From assembly GCA_902495075.1 (NCBI GenBank), contig CABUVO010000011.1, positions 41,844 through 105,843 of the forward strand: a DNA stretch of 64,000 nucleotides, written 5' to 3'. This DNA comes from an uncultured Porphyromonadaceae bacterium. Its GTDB lineage: Bacteria > Bacteroidota > Bacteroidia > Bacteroidales > Muribaculaceae. Position numbers and translations under genes: made by a program. The notes below the pieces were generated by a model, which saw only the letters and a list, made by a program, of their open reading frames with translations, was not told the DNA's origin and did not search any database. Shown here piece by piece: positions 1 to 10,700 of the stretch (position 1 is the first letter of the stretch; every line of letters starts with the position of its first letter).

Positions 1-181
1 AGGGGAAACCGACCACAATGTCATCTCCGCCTGATCGCACCACCGACAGCAATTCTTGCAGTATGGCATCGTAGGAAAAACTGTTGCCGATAGCAAGAAT
101 ACGCTTGGTCTCGGCGTTTGAGATGGGGCATACCAGCATTAATGCGAGCAGCGCCATAAGATACGAGAGTCTTTTTTTCAT
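1..181 (-). CDS. DUF4886-like secreted protein, 5' part only
   Basis: The first 60 codons of a minus-strand gene are visible; the rest lies beyond the left edge. The protein starts MKKRLSYLMALLALMLVCP, a typical signal peptide, and the mature part begins TKRILAIGNSFSYDAI. The GNSFS block near the N-terminus is characteristic of DUF4886 and related SGNH-like proteins, where the serine in this block is the presumed nucleophile. The role is unknown; such proteins are often found beside carbohydrate loci in Bacteroidales. It is divergent from the ECF sigma gene at 431, so it probably belongs to a different unit. The family call rests on one short motif. Confidence 0.6.
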   Translation of the reverse strand, partial: MKKRLSYLMALLALMLVCPISNAETKRILAIGNSFSYDAILQELLSVVRSGGDDIVVGFP

Positions 182-361
182 GACATTAAGAAGCTAATAA
201 TTTCGACCTCTGCCCTAACATTTCTCTTGGGAATGGGTCTTATATGAGAATGTCACTCACATGGATAATACGTATCCCCGCCTTAACGGAAATTTCAGTG
301 AATTCCTCCTTTTCACATTACACTTTACATTTAGAAGCTTTTCCCTTTCCCTTATTTTACG

Positions 362-369
362 TACTTTTG
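362..369 (+). promoter_or_regulatory. Putative -7 promoter box for the ECF sigma gene
   Basis: TACTTTTG fits the Bacteroidetes -7 consensus TAnnTTTG. The -33 position, about 20 bases upstream, reads CTTT rather than TTTG, so the match is partial. Transcription would begin near 375, giving a leader of about 55 bases that contains the inverted repeat at 389-409. Confidence 0.4.
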
Positions 370-370
370 A

Positions 371-420
371 GGAGCAAACCATTCTTTAATAATGCAGCAG
401 TTGCATTATGGGAGCAAACG
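371..420. repeat. Inverted repeat flanked by short direct repeats upstream of the sigma gene
   Basis: ATAATGCA (389-396) and TGCATTAT (402-409) form an 8-base perfect inverted repeat around a 5-base centre. The same GGAGCAAAC word flanks it on both sides, at 371-379 and 411-419. It lies just before the sigma start codon at 431. It could be an operator, a leader hairpin or chance; the arrangement is seen, the function is inferred. Confidence 0.4.
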
Positions 421-430
421 GAATCTTACC

Positions 431-1051
431 ATGGAGATATTCAGAAAGAATGAAAATTACAATGAGCGCGACACGATATTGCGCATAAAGCTCGGAGACG
501 CTTCGAGTTATGAACGTATGTTCATGCGTTATTATCCCAGATTTCGCGTTTTTGTGCTTCGTTTCGTTCAAGATGAAGCCACTGCGGAAGACATTCTACA
601 AAACATTTTCCTGAAAATATGGCTCAACAGGCATAGCCTCCATGAGGATCAATCGATGACGGCATATATATTCGTATTGGCACGCAATGAGGTCTTCCAG
701 TGGATGCGATTCAAGCATACCCATCAGATCACACCTTTTGAGATGGCAACCGAACAAATTGCATCTATGGCATTACCAGGTGTCGACAGTGAATATGATT
801 ATTCTGAGCTTGAAGAGCGACTGAGAAAAGCGGTAGATGAACTGCCGCCAAAACGACAGGAAATATTCCGCATGAACCGTTATGAATTTAAATCCGCCAA
901 GGAGATAGCTGAAATCAAAGGTCTTTCCACTCGCACGGTGGAGAAACAGATAGAGCTTTCGCTTCGCTATATCCGCGGGAAAGTCGGTCCGGAAACGCTT
1001 GCGCTCTTTATTATAATGAAATTCTTCATCTGCGCTTTCAGCACTCAGTGA
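431..1051 (+). CDS. ECF-type RNA polymerase sigma factor
   Basis: A 206-residue sigma-70 family protein of the ECF class. Region 2 spans about residues 20-80 and includes the segment AEDILQNIFLKIW. Region 4, a helix-turn-helix, spans about 125-180 (LPPKRQEIFRMNRYEFKSAK, then the LSTRTVEKQ helix). The ATG at 431 is chosen because an upstream in-frame ATG at 392 falls inside the inverted repeat and adds only unrelated residues. A short hydrophobic tail, about residues 190-206, is unusual for soluble sigma factors. It is followed by a FecR anti-sigma gene and an STN-containing SusC. In Bacteroidetes that order marks a trans-envelope signalling cascade in which glycan uptake releases the sigma factor to activate its own PUL. 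Confidence 0.92.
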   Translation: MEIFRKNENYNERDTILRIKLGDASSYERMFMRYYPRFRVFVLRFVQDEATAEDILQNIFLKIWLNRHSLHEDQSMTAYIFVLARNEVFQWMRFKHTHQITPFEMATEQIASMALPGVDSEYDYSELEERLRKAVDELPPKRQEIFRMNRYEFKSAKEIAEIKGLSTRTVEKQIELSLRYIRGKVGPETLALFIIMKFFICAFSTQ

Positions 1052-1157
1052 TACCCGCCATACACAAAATACAGAAAAAAGCGCGCGGCAGATTACGTAT
1101 TTTACAACTGCCGGCATTCTCAATATATACGACCCCACTTTCAAAAACAATAGCAAC

Positions 1158-2144
1158 TTGGATACAAAAACATTCGAAAGATTTATGCTCGGGCAGTGCT
1201 CAGCAGAAGAACGCGCCGCTGTGGAGCAATGGTTTCTCGCCGAGGGTGAAAGCGAGGAAGCGATGCACATTTGCCTCCCCGTGTTGGAACGCATGGGATG
1301 TTATGAAGACAAGACAAAGGCAAAACAGGCATACAAACAACTTCGCCGACATCTGATGATGTCGCCGGCTGCTACAAAACGCCGCCGCATGAGGCATCGC
1401 ATAGCAGTATGGAGCGCAGCGGCAGCAGTGCTTGCCGTCACGGTGTTTGTATCCATTTTTATCAGCACCCGGAATATGCAGTCGCAACACAAGGCTTCGG
1501 TGCTCGCTGAACTGTCAGCAGCACAGTGCGAGAATCTGAAAGCCACACTTCCCGACTCCTCGATAATAATACTTCACCCCGGAAGCCGTGTGGTTTATGA
1601 TTCCGCCAATTTCGAGGAGCATCGTGAAATAATGCTCTTCGGCGATGCATACTTCAAGGTCACCAAAAACGGCATACCCTTTGAGGTGCGTTGCCAGGGA
1701 GTCACAGTGAATGTGCTCGGCACCTCATTCGATATCTCCTCACATGATTCAGAATCGGAATTCTCTCTTTCCCTCTACACCGGCAAAGTGCGACTCGCTT
1801 CTAAACTCGGGGCATCCCTCGACACGCTGACCATGACTCCCGGCGAGATTGTGAAAATCGACAAACACACCGGCGCCATGATGACAATGAATATGGGGGA
1901 AATGGATGAAGCCGGCACCGGAAATTCCATTTATTTCTTTGAGAAGCGACTCGGAGATATCGCCGCTGAACTTACGCGCCGCACAGGACGCCACATCATG
2001 ATCAGGAATCATGATTTGAATTCACGACGAGTGTTAGCGATGTTTACCAACAACGAGACTCCCGAACAGATAATGGAGGTTATTGCAGCCAATACCGGCG
2101 CAAGAATCGCCTACCCCGACAGCCTCACGATCGAACTATATTAA
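1158..2144 (+). CDS. FecR-family anti-sigma factor
   Basis: A 328-residue FecR family protein with a cytoplasmic N-terminal anti-sigma region (residues 1-80), one transmembrane helix (about 82-103, after a basic RRRMRH stretch), a periplasmic FecR domain (about 120-215) and a C-terminal DUF4974 domain (about 255-327, beginning near FFEKRLGDIAAEL). It should hold the upstream sigma factor at the membrane and contact the STN domain of the SusC encoded next. The frame opens at a TTG codon; the first in-frame ATG would remove much of the sigma-binding region, so TTG is the likely start. A 106-base gap separates it from the sigma gene, longer than usual for such pairs. Confidence 0.9.
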   Translation: MDTKTFERFMLGQCSAEERAAVEQWFLAEGESEEAMHICLPVLERMGCYEDKTKAKQAYKQLRRHLMMSPAATKRRRMRHRIAVWSAAAAVLAVTVFVSIFISTRNMQSQHKASVLAELSAAQCENLKATLPDSSIIILHPGSRVVYDSANFEEHREIMLFGDAYFKVTKNGIPFEVRCQGVTVNVLGTSFDISSHDSESEFSLSLYTGKVRLASKLGASLDTLTMTPGEIVKIDKHTGAMMTMNMGEMDEAGTGNSIYFFEKRLGDIAAELTRRTGRHIMIRNHDLNSRRVLAMFTNNETPEQIMEVIAANTGARIAYPDSLTIELY

Positions 2145-2150
2145 AAATCA

Positions 2151-2226
2151 GATAAATAATTGAAACTTGGATAAACAATTAAAACTTGAGTAAATAATTG
2201 AAATTTAAATAAATAATTTAAATTGA
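2151..2226 (+). repeat. Four tandem 19-base A/T-rich repeats upstream of susC
   Basis: Four consecutive 19-base units start at 2151, 2170, 2189 and 2208, each built around TAAATAATTGAAACTTG with a few changes. They fill most of the gap between the FecR and SusC genes, 104 bases before the SusC start. Regular spacing near two helical turns would suit binding on one DNA face, or they may be slippage products. Function is unknown. Confidence 0.75.
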
Positions 2227-2329
2227 ATCTTAGAATCGGGCATCACTGTGTTGAGGTATAAGCCGAAATCTTCCAGCCCCGTTTCTAATAGCCTAAAAAT
2301 TTTCTCATAATCTTAAAATCTATATAAAG

Positions 2330-5300
2330 ATGACAGAACAAAACCTAACAGGATGCTCGCATCCAAGGCTTATGACCTCGCTTTTCTTATTCCTTGCGTG
2401 GATGATAGTGGGGTTGCCGCTGATGGCACAAAGCTTTGATTTTAAAGTAAAAGACGTGACCGTTCGCGACGCCGTAATTCAATTCCAGAAACAGACCGGC
2501 TATTCGATGAGTGTCGATGCCGACAAACTTGACATGAACCGTCATGTCACCGTGACAGCCAACAAACAGACTCCCGAACAGATCATACGACAGATTTTTA
2601 CAGGACAAAACATATCTTGCTCCGTGAAAGGGAAAACCGTCACAGTCGGTGTTGCCAAGAAAGCACAAAAGAATACAGAAAAGCCGAAAACTACTCGAAT
2701 GGTCGAAGGAACTGTCAGCGACAAAGCTCTCAACGAACCGCTGATTGGTGTGACCATCTTCAACAGAGCCACCGGAAAAGGCGTTTCCACAGATCTCGAG
2801 GGTCATTACAGCATTGCCGCCGATCCCGGACAGACTCTCGAAGTGAGCTATGTCGGATACACTCCCGAAAAAATCAAAGTTGGCTCAGACAACACCATCA
2901 ATATCAGCATGAAGGAAGCCAGCACATCTCTTAATGAAGTTGTAGTTGTAGGTTTCGGAGTTCAGAAAAAGATCAACCTCACCGGCGCAGTCAGCACCAT
3001 CGACAAAGAGCAGATCAACGGTCGCCCTGTAGCGAATGCTGCAACTGCATTGCAGGGACTTGACCCGTCAATGAACATCGGTATCAACTCCGGACGCGCG
3101 GATGCGGGCTATAGCATAGACATCCGTGGCGCAGCATCGCTAAACAGCAGTTCTCCGCTCATTTTGGTGGATGGTGTGGAAATGCCTCTAAGCCGCATCA
3201 ACCCTAACGATATAGAAAGCGTATCCATTCTTAAGGATGCGTCGGCTGCAGCTGTATATGGCGCAAAAGCATCTGCCGGCGTTGTGCTTGTAACAACGAA
3301 ATCAGGCACAGAATCCAAACCGACAGTCTCTTTCAACGGTCGTGTTGGCTGGGCAAGCAACACCACATCCACTGATTATATCACATGCGGTTACGACTGG
3401 GCAAAGGTTGTGGATGAGTTCTATTATAATTACAACAATCAGAAATATCTGAAATATAACGACGAAGACTGGGCTGAGCTCGAAAAACGTCGCTACGACA
3501 AGACAGAGAATCCCGACAGACCTTGGGTTGTGACCGGAGAAGACGGAAACTATAAATATTATGGCAATTTCGATTGGTATAATTATTATTTCCGCAAGAC
3601 ACGTCCGCAGCAGGAATATAATCTCTCGCTCACTGGAGGGACTGACAGGGTGAAATATTATGTCAGCGGTCGTTTCTACAAGGCTGACGGTATGATGAAC
3701 ATACACAACGATCCCTTTACATCATACAACTTCCGTGGCAAAATCAACGTAAAGCTCACAAACTGGGCGCGGTTTTCAACCAATTTCAACTATTTCCACG
3801 GACGCTCAACATGGGTTGGATTCAGTAACATCGAAAAGACTTTTACATCCACGACTTACGGCAACAACCCTCTCTTCTCCCCTTTCAACCCGGATGGCTC
3901 CATAGTTCACCTTACTGATTGTGTAAACCAGGGAGCTTCCGTATCGGGAGATTACAACCTGTTGATTCATACTGGCAATAACCGCAACAAAGAGGAAGAC
4001 AATGATGTCTCTCTGAAAAGCAATCTCGATATAGACATTGTGAAAGGATTACAGCTGCACCTCAGTCATGCCTACCGCACAAAATCCACATTCGAGATGC
4101 ATCGACGCGCCAATGCACAGTATTCCCATGCCGAAGGAGTCCTGACGGATGTAAATACGGGAAACTTCCTCAATCAGCTTCAACAGAAAAATGCCCGTTC
4201 CTATCGCCATATCTTCGAGGGTTATCTCGACTACAATCTCAGATTCTTAGGTGATCATAATTTCAAGGCAATGGTTGGAACCCAGTATGAGAACTATCAC
4301 AAGCGTTCGGAATCTTCAACCCGCGATCATCTTATGACTGACGAACTGGATGATTTCGATCTCGCAACAGGCGAGACATACAAGCTCACCGGAGGCAAGA
4401 CTGCCTACCGCACTCTCGGATTCTTCGGGCGTATCAACTATGATTACGATGGCAAGTATCTTATAGAGCTTTCCGGTCGTGCCGACGGATCCTCCCGTTT
4501 CCGCGAGGGTCACAGATGGGGGTTCTTCCCTTCAGGATCGTTAGGCTGGCGAATAAGTCAGGAAAATTTCTGGGAACCCCTCGAATCATGGTGGAACAAT
4601 TTCAAACTCCGCGCTTCAGTTGGATCCTTAGGCAACCAACAGGTTTCCGACTTCCTCTTCTTCGACAAAATCACAACAGGCAACTATGACAGCGATTTCA
4701 CTTTCAACGGTAATGACCTGCTCCAGTATTCAGGAGAGTCCACGCCTGTCTCAAGCGCGCTGACATGGGAAAAGGTAACGACATATGATATCGGTATCGA
4801 CTGGGGTTTCCTGAATAACCGCCTTACGCTGACAGGAGACTACTACATACGCCGCACGACCAATATGATGATGCCCGGCGCAGCCCTGCCTGGCGTATAT
4901 GGAGCGAGCGCGCCAAAAGAGAATTGCGCTGACATGCGCACAAACGGCTGGGAACTCAGTGTCCGCTGGCATGACCGGTTCACTCTTGGCGGCAGACCAT
5001 TTTCCTACAGCATCAACGGTTCGATCGGCGACTATAAAACCGTCGTGACCCGCTTCAACAACGAAACCAGACTTATCGACGGCACCAACTACAAAGGTCA
5101 GCAACTCGGTGAGATATGGGGATATGTCGTTGACGGTCTATTCCAGTCGGATGAAGAAGCAGCCGCTTACCAACAGCAGGTAGACTGCTCTTATCTTATG
5201 GGACGAATCATGAGCAAAGGTGCTCCGGAATACAAACGTCTCGTTGCCGGAGACCTCAAATATGTGGACCTTGACGGCTCAGGCGCCATTGATCGAGGGA

Positions 5301-5911
5301 AAAACACGGTTGACAACCCCGGCGACCGCAAGGTAATCGGTAACACGCTTCCACGTTATTCCTATACTTTCGGAGGTGATTGCACATGGAATGGCATCGA
5401 TTTTTCAATCCTGTTCCAGGGAGTCGGGAAACGCGACTGGTATCCTGGTGGTGGATATTCCAACTTGTTCTGGGGACCCTACTGCCGCCCTCACGGCACA
5501 TTCCTCAGCCAGCAGCTCGTCGACCAGATCTGGAGCCCGGAGAATCCCGACGGATATTTCCCCTTCCCTCGCGGAATGGAGGCATATTCAGCCAATTCGA
5601 ACTCAAACTTCGATGCTTCAAACTCTCATTACACGCTGACCGTGCCGAATACACGCTATCTGCAGAATGTGGCTTACCTGCGACTTAAAAACATCACACT
5701 CGGATATACCCTTCCCGTATTGAAAAAATATGTCAGCAAAATCAGAGTATACGTCACTGCAGAAAACCTTGCTTATTGGTCACCTTTGAAAAAGCATTGT
5801 AAGTATATCGATCCGGAAGGTGCTGTGTCCGGTTCCTCCACCACTACAAATTCAGGTGAAGTGTACAACTTCAGCAAAACATTCTCAGTAGGACTCGATG
5901 TAACTTTCTAA
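2330..5911 (+). CDS. SusC/RagA-type TonB-dependent transporter with STN signalling domain
   Basis: A 1193-residue outer-membrane TonB-dependent transporter. A signal peptide ends near LPLMAQ (residue 34). An STN domain follows (about 36-105, FDFKVKDVTVRDAVIQF), then a carboxypeptidase-regulatory-like domain (about 118-195), the SLNEVVVVGFG motif typical of SusC proteins, a plug (about 215-320) and a 22-strand barrel that ends in an aromatic residue (SVGLDVTF). The STN domain is the periplasmic module that contacts FecR-type anti-sigma factors, matching the two genes upstream. The protein should import oligosaccharides with the SusD encoded 10 bases downstream. Neither of the other two SusC proteins in this window has an STN domain. 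Confidence 0.95.
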   Translation: MTEQNLTGCSHPRLMTSLFLFLAWMIVGLPLMAQSFDFKVKDVTVRDAVIQFQKQTGYSMSVDADKLDMNRHVTVTANKQTPEQIIRQIFTGQNISCSVKGKTVTVGVAKKAQKNTEKPKTTRMVEGTVSDKALNEPLIGVTIFNRATGKGVSTDLEGHYSIAADPGQTLEVSYVGYTPEKIKVGSDNTINISMKEASTSLNEVVVVGFGVQKKINLTGAVSTIDKEQINGRPVANAATALQGLDPSMNIGINSGRADAGYSIDIRGAASLNSSSPLILVDGVEMPLSRINPNDIESVSILKDASAAAVYGAKASAGVVLVTTKSGTESKPTVSFNGRVGWASNTTSTDYITCGYDWAKVVDEFYYNYNNQKYLKYNDEDWAELEKRRYDKTENPDRPWVVTGEDGNYKYYGNFDWYNYYFRKTRPQQEYNLSLTGGTDRVKYYVSGRFYKADGMMNIHNDPFTSYNFRGKINVKLTNWARFSTNFNYFHGRSTWVGFSNIEKTFTSTTYGNNPLFSPFNPDGSIVHLTDCVNQGASVSGDYNLLIHTGNNRNKEEDNDVSLKSNLDIDIVKGLQLHLSHAYRTKSTFEMHRRANAQYSHAEGVLTDVNTGNFLNQLQQKNARSYRHIFEGYLDYNLRFLGDHNFKAMVGTQYENYHKRSESSTRDHLMTDELDDFDLATGETYKLTGGKTAYRTLGFFGRINYDYDGKYLIELSGRADGSSRFREGHRWGFFPSGSLGWRISQENFWEPLESWWNNFKLRASVGSLGNQQVSDFLFFDKITTGNYDSDFTFNGNDLLQYSGESTPVSSALTWEKVTTYDIGIDWGFLNNRLTLTGDYYIRRTTNMMMPGAALPGVYGASAPKENCADMRTNGWELSVRWHDRFTLGGRPFSYSINGSIGDYKTVVTRFNNETRLIDGTNYKGQQLGEIWGYVVDGLFQSDEEAAAYQQQVDCSYLMGRIMSKGAPEYKRLVAGDLKYVDLDGSGAIDRGKNTVDNPGDRKVIGNTLPRYSYTFGGDCTWNGIDFSILFQGVGKRDWYPGGGYSNLFWGPYCRPHGTFLSQQLVDQIWSPENPDGYFPFPRGMEAYSANSNSNFDASNSHYTLTVPNTRYLQNVAYLRLKNITLGYTLPVLKKYVSKIRVYVTAENLAYWSPLKKHCKYIDPEGAVSGSSTTTNSGEVYNFSKTFSVGLDVTF

Positions 5912-5921
5912 TCTCAGAATC

Positions 5922-7685
5922 ATGAAAACAAAAAATAAGATAGCAATTATAGGAGCTGTTCTCGGTGGCACAATGTTATGCTCGTGCGACGACACACTCA
6001 ATCTACTCCCTCAGTCAGCACTTGCTCCAGAAACATATTTCCTCAAGGCGGAAGACCTGGAACTCGCCACAAACCGTTTTTATCTTCTTGAACCGGATTT
6101 TGAAAGCATTGACAGCGAGCCTTCGGATCTGGTAGTTGACAAAAGTCAGGCAAATTCCCTTTATTATACAAACCTGCGCACTGTGCCCGGTTCCGGAGGA
6201 GGATGGAGCTGGGGAACATTGCGGCATATCAACTATTATCTGCAGCATTCAAAAAACTGCGCTGACATTCAGGCGCGAAATCAGTATGATGCCGTGGCGC
6301 GATTCTTCCGCGCATGGTTCTATTTCGACAAAGTGAAAAGATATGGAGACGTACCATGGCACAACCAGCCGATTGATGCAGCCAACAAAGAATTGCTTTC
6401 CAAACCGCGAGATTCCCGTAAACTCGTAGTCGACAGCATTCTTAGGGATCTCGATTTTGCAGAGAAATATCTTCCTGCCACATCCGATGGTTTCCACCTC
6501 AATCAGGATATTGCCGCAGCTTTCCGCTCGCGCGTCTGCCTTTTCGAGGGAACCTTCCGTAAATATCATGCCGGCGACCTTTTCAATCCAGACAATCTTC
6601 CATGGGAAGACCTGTTGAAGGATGCCGCCGCTTCCGCGCTGAGAGTTATCAACAGCAAAAAATACAGCATTGCGAGCAGCGGAGACCGTCCGTATTACAA
6701 CCTGTTTGTCAACGAAGTTGCTGATAAACATGAGTATATATTTGCCCGTAGTTATGGAGGCACTGTCACAACCACCGTTCCGAACTCTGTTCCTTTCAGT
6801 GGCGGTGGCGGATGTCAGGGTGCAACCAAAGCTTTCGTGGCAAGTTTCCTGATGAAAGACGGTTCACGATTCACAGATCAGGCAGGATGGGACAAAATGG
6901 AGACGGCTGCGGAATTCAAAAACAGAGATCCGCGTCTCACCCAGACTGTGATAGGTCCCGGTTCCGGGAAATGGAGCACCGGCGAGAATATGGATTACAA
7001 GATCGTTTATTCCGAAACTTGCTATCCGCTGATGAAAAGCGTTCAAGGACCTGCGCTGCAAAAATCCGGTACCCAGGATATGCCTGTGATACGTTATGCC
7101 GAGATCCTTCTGAATTATGCCGAAGCTCAGGCTGAATTAGGAGTACTGACACAGAAAGATCTTGACATGTCGGTCAATCTCCTGCGCGGCAGGGTGAAAA
7201 TGCCTGATCTTGATATGGCTGCCGCCAATGCCAATCCCGATCCTTTCCTCACTTCCGAGGATTATGGCTATGTCAACGTGCCTGACGGCGCGAACAAGGG
7301 CGTGATTCTTGAAATCAGACGTGAACGCGCCATTGAACTTGTCAAGGAAGGATTACGCTGGCAAGACCTCATGCGTTGGCGTGAAGGACATCGCATGACA
7401 AAGGAATTCTACGGAGCATATTTCAAAGGTCCCAACTCATACGATATGGATGGTGACGGCAAAAAAGATTTCGCCATCTATAAAGACAGACCTATCCGCG
7501 TGCCGGGAGTCACACCCAAGAAAATCGGTGCGGATATCTATTTGAGCAATGGAGACAGCGGTTTCGTGATTGGAGTCTACGGCATCACTCACGCATTCAA
7601 TGAAAACAGGGATTACCTGTTCCCGTTGCCGAGCGATGATATAAAACTGACCGGCGGAACTTTAACCCAGAATCCAAACTGGTAA
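5922..7685 (+). CDS. SusD/RagB-type outer-membrane glycan-binding lipoprotein
   Basis: A 587-residue SusD family lipoprotein. The N-terminus has a lipobox ending at Cys22 (MLCSC), followed by the NLLPQSALAPETYF segment typical of SusD N-termini. TPR-like helices occupy the first half. The C-terminal part has the usual EIRRERAIELVKEGLRWQDL motif, with NPNW at the very end. It forms the lid of the SusC barrel and captures the ligand on the cell surface. It lies 10 bases after susC and 15 bases before the GH31 gene, so all three are almost certainly co-transcribed. Substrate specificity cannot be read from the sequence. Confidence 0.94.
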   Translation: MKTKNKIAIIGAVLGGTMLCSCDDTLNLLPQSALAPETYFLKAEDLELATNRFYLLEPDFESIDSEPSDLVVDKSQANSLYYTNLRTVPGSGGGWSWGTLRHINYYLQHSKNCADIQARNQYDAVARFFRAWFYFDKVKRYGDVPWHNQPIDAANKELLSKPRDSRKLVVDSILRDLDFAEKYLPATSDGFHLNQDIAAAFRSRVCLFEGTFRKYHAGDLFNPDNLPWEDLLKDAAASALRVINSKKYSIASSGDRPYYNLFVNEVADKHEYIFARSYGGTVTTTVPNSVPFSGGGGCQGATKAFVASFLMKDGSRFTDQAGWDKMETAAEFKNRDPRLTQTVIGPGSGKWSTGENMDYKIVYSETCYPLMKSVQGPALQKSGTQDMPVIRYAEILLNYAEAQAELGVLTQKDLDMSVNLLRGRVKMPDLDMAAANANPDPFLTSEDYGYVNVPDGANKGVILEIRRERAIELVKEGLRWQDLMRWREGHRMTKEFYGAYFKGPNSYDMDGDGKKDFAIYKDRPIRVPGVTPKKIGADIYLSNGDSGFVIGVYGITHAFNENRDYLFPLPSDDIKLTGGTLTQNPNW

Positions 7686-7700
7686 CATTAGATTTGAAAA

Positions 7701-10700
7701 ATGAAATTACGGCACATCCTGGCAGCGGGGCTTTTCGCCCTGCTGCTCCCGACATATGGCGCGGACAACCCGATTGTATACGGCAACAAGCGCATCACTC
7801 TTATCACTCCTACCCTTATACGCCTTGAATACGCAGAAAAGGGTAAATTTCTTGATGCCCCAACAATGTTTGCCATCAATCGTGATTCCATCATGCGTTC
7901 AGGCTTTGAAGTGAATGAGTCTGACGGAGGTAAAAAAGTATCAGTCAACACAGGTAAAGTGCTGATGACATTTGTCAACGACGATCTCCCTTTCGGACAA
8001 GGTAACACCTGGTTTCAATTCACCCGCAATGGGAAAGAGAAGAAATCCACGGCTCGCAACCTTCATTCCAAGCGTCGTAACCTTAATCTCGGCGGCAGCG
8101 TGGTAACCCTTGACGCGGTGCAGAAGGAGATTCCTACCAACGATGGTCTGCTCAGCGAAGACGGATGGTATTATATAGTCGATACCGGCAATGAATACCT
8201 GACACCCGACGGCTGGTTCGCCCAGCGTTCAGCGAATCATGTGCAGGATCAATATTGCTTTATCTATGGCGATGATTTTCATGCCCCGTTCAAGGATCTT
8301 GGTGTGATATCAGGCAAGGTTCCGATGACTCGCCGATACATGCACGGGATATGGTATTCTCGCTGGTATCCTTATGACGACAAATATATATCCGACCTGA
8401 TATCAGGATTCAACGAAAATGGTTTCCCGCTTGACGTTCTCTCGATGGATATGGACTGGCACACCATCAACGATGCTAAAGTAGGCACCGGCCATAACAA
8501 CACTGCTCTGGGCTGGACAGGATTCTCATGGAACAGAGACCTGATCAAGGATCCGCGTGCCCTTGTCGACAAACTGCATGCCGACAGTATTCGGGTGTGC
8601 GTCAACGAACATCCTCACGACGGGATACGTCCGCACGAAGATTGCTATGCCTCGTTTATGAAAGCAATGGGTTATGACGACCCTCGCGACACGGTGCTTC
8701 TCTTCAATGCCGGTGACAAGCATTACATGGAGAACTATATACGCGAGTCGCGCCGTGAGAATCATGACATAGGGATAGATTTCTGGTGGCTCGACTGGCA
8801 GCAAGACTATCTTTATCCATACGTGCGCGGCTCCAGGCTGCCACACGTTAAATGGCTAAACCGTCTCTATTATGCAGACACAGAGCGCAACGGACTCCGT
8901 GGCACCGGCTATAGCCGTTGGGGAGGATGGGGCGACCATCGTTATCCTATAAATTTCTCAGGCGATGCCTACAGCAACTGGGATGTTCTCAAATTCGAAG
9001 TGAAGCTCACTCAGACTTCGGGCAACCAAGGGTGCTATTACTGGGCACATGATACCGGTGGCTTCGCAGGAGCAACCAACCCGGAATTGCTCTCGCGTTG
9101 GAGCCAGTTCTGCGCACTCTCGGCTGCCTTGCGCACACATGCCCACCGTGGCGAAGATGCCGACCGTCGCCCCTGGATATGGGGAGAAATCCCTACTTCG
9201 AGTATGCGCAATTCCTATAGATTCCGTTCCGAAATCATGCCATACGTGTATACCACCGTTCGCAAGACCCACGACACGATGCTTCCATTCAACAGATGCA
9301 TGTTCGTGGACTATCCTCTTGAAAAGAACGCTTACAACAGATACGGCCAGTTCCTTTTAGGAGACCTTCTGCTTGCCGCGCCTATTACTTCTCCGGGGAA
9401 AGGAGAAAATTTCACGGCATCTACAGAGATCTGGTTTCCCACCGACAGCGACTGGTATGATTTTTTCACAGACGAACGTCATTCAGGAGGTTCTGTTGAT
9501 ATCGTGAAGAAGGATCTCGATACATTCCCGGTGTTTCTGCGCGGCGGCTATCTGTTCCCCATGCAACCCTTCACTCGTCGCCCCGGCACGGAGCGCATCT
9601 CTACTCTCCGTTTGCGTGTGTATCCTGGAAGAGACGGAGATAACAACACATTCCGTCTCTATGAAGATGACGGAGTGACAGTAAAATATAAGGACGGAGC
9701 ATATGCTTTCACCCCTCTGCGATATGAGCAGAACGGGAATAAAGTGACTTTGACAGTGCACCCTGCTGAGGGAGAATATGAGGGTCAATTACCCAAACGC
9801 TCCTACTCTTTCGAACTTGGTGCCTTCGACAATGTCGGGAACATAAAAGTAAATGGTCACAAAGTGAAAACGGAAATCAAAGATGGAAAGATAATGGTCA
9901 ACGTTCCCGAAACTTCTGTCAAGAAACCGGTTAAAGTGGATTTTACATTTAATCCTGCGGTTTCCGCAGAATCGGCTGCCGAATATGAGGTAGGAAGCAC
10001 ACTTGCGCCTCTTGGGGGATTCGACAATCTCACCGACACCACAATGAAAGAGCTGAAAGAAGCCGGTCTTGATTGCATAGAAATCTCCCTCACAGGTCTG
10101 GTTAACGGAGACAATCCCATTCCTCTCCCGGAACTTAAAGAGAGGATGATTCGCGTCAAGAAAGCAGCTGATGAAGCGGGAATTCGCATTCGCTCGATCC
10201 ACATGCCTTATCATGAGGATGCCGACATATCAATTCCCGACGAAGAGAAGAGAACTGCCAACTTAAAGAATGTGATTGACTATATTGATGTCGTAAGCGT
10301 GGTTGACCCGGAATACATCCTGTTTCATCCCTCGGCAATGCCGGGCGTTCAGCCTGGAAGGCGTCAGGAGCATATCGCCGCCCTTGTTAAATCGGTTAAT
10401 GAGCTAAATCCTGTCGTGAAAGGAATAGGAGCGCATATCCTCATAGAAAACATGAGAGGACCGAAACTTATGCGATCCAATGGTTATGAACGAGGATTAG
10501 GACGCACTGTAGAAGAAATGGAAAGCGTAATGGCAATGATGCCGCAAGACGTTTACGTCTGCGTTGATCTCAACCACATCACTGAGCCGGAGAGACTTAT
10601 CCGCGCAATGGGGAAGAGAATCAAATCGCTGCATGTCTGCGATTCCGATGGTTCAAAAGATTGTCATTGGCTTCCCGGTAAGGGAAAAAACGACTGGGTG

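Noticed and set aside
9789..10214. Long minus-strand open frame opposite the GH31/isomerase gene
   Set aside because: It lies wholly within a well-supported gene, has no promoter or recognisable domain, and its composition is that of an antisense shadow.
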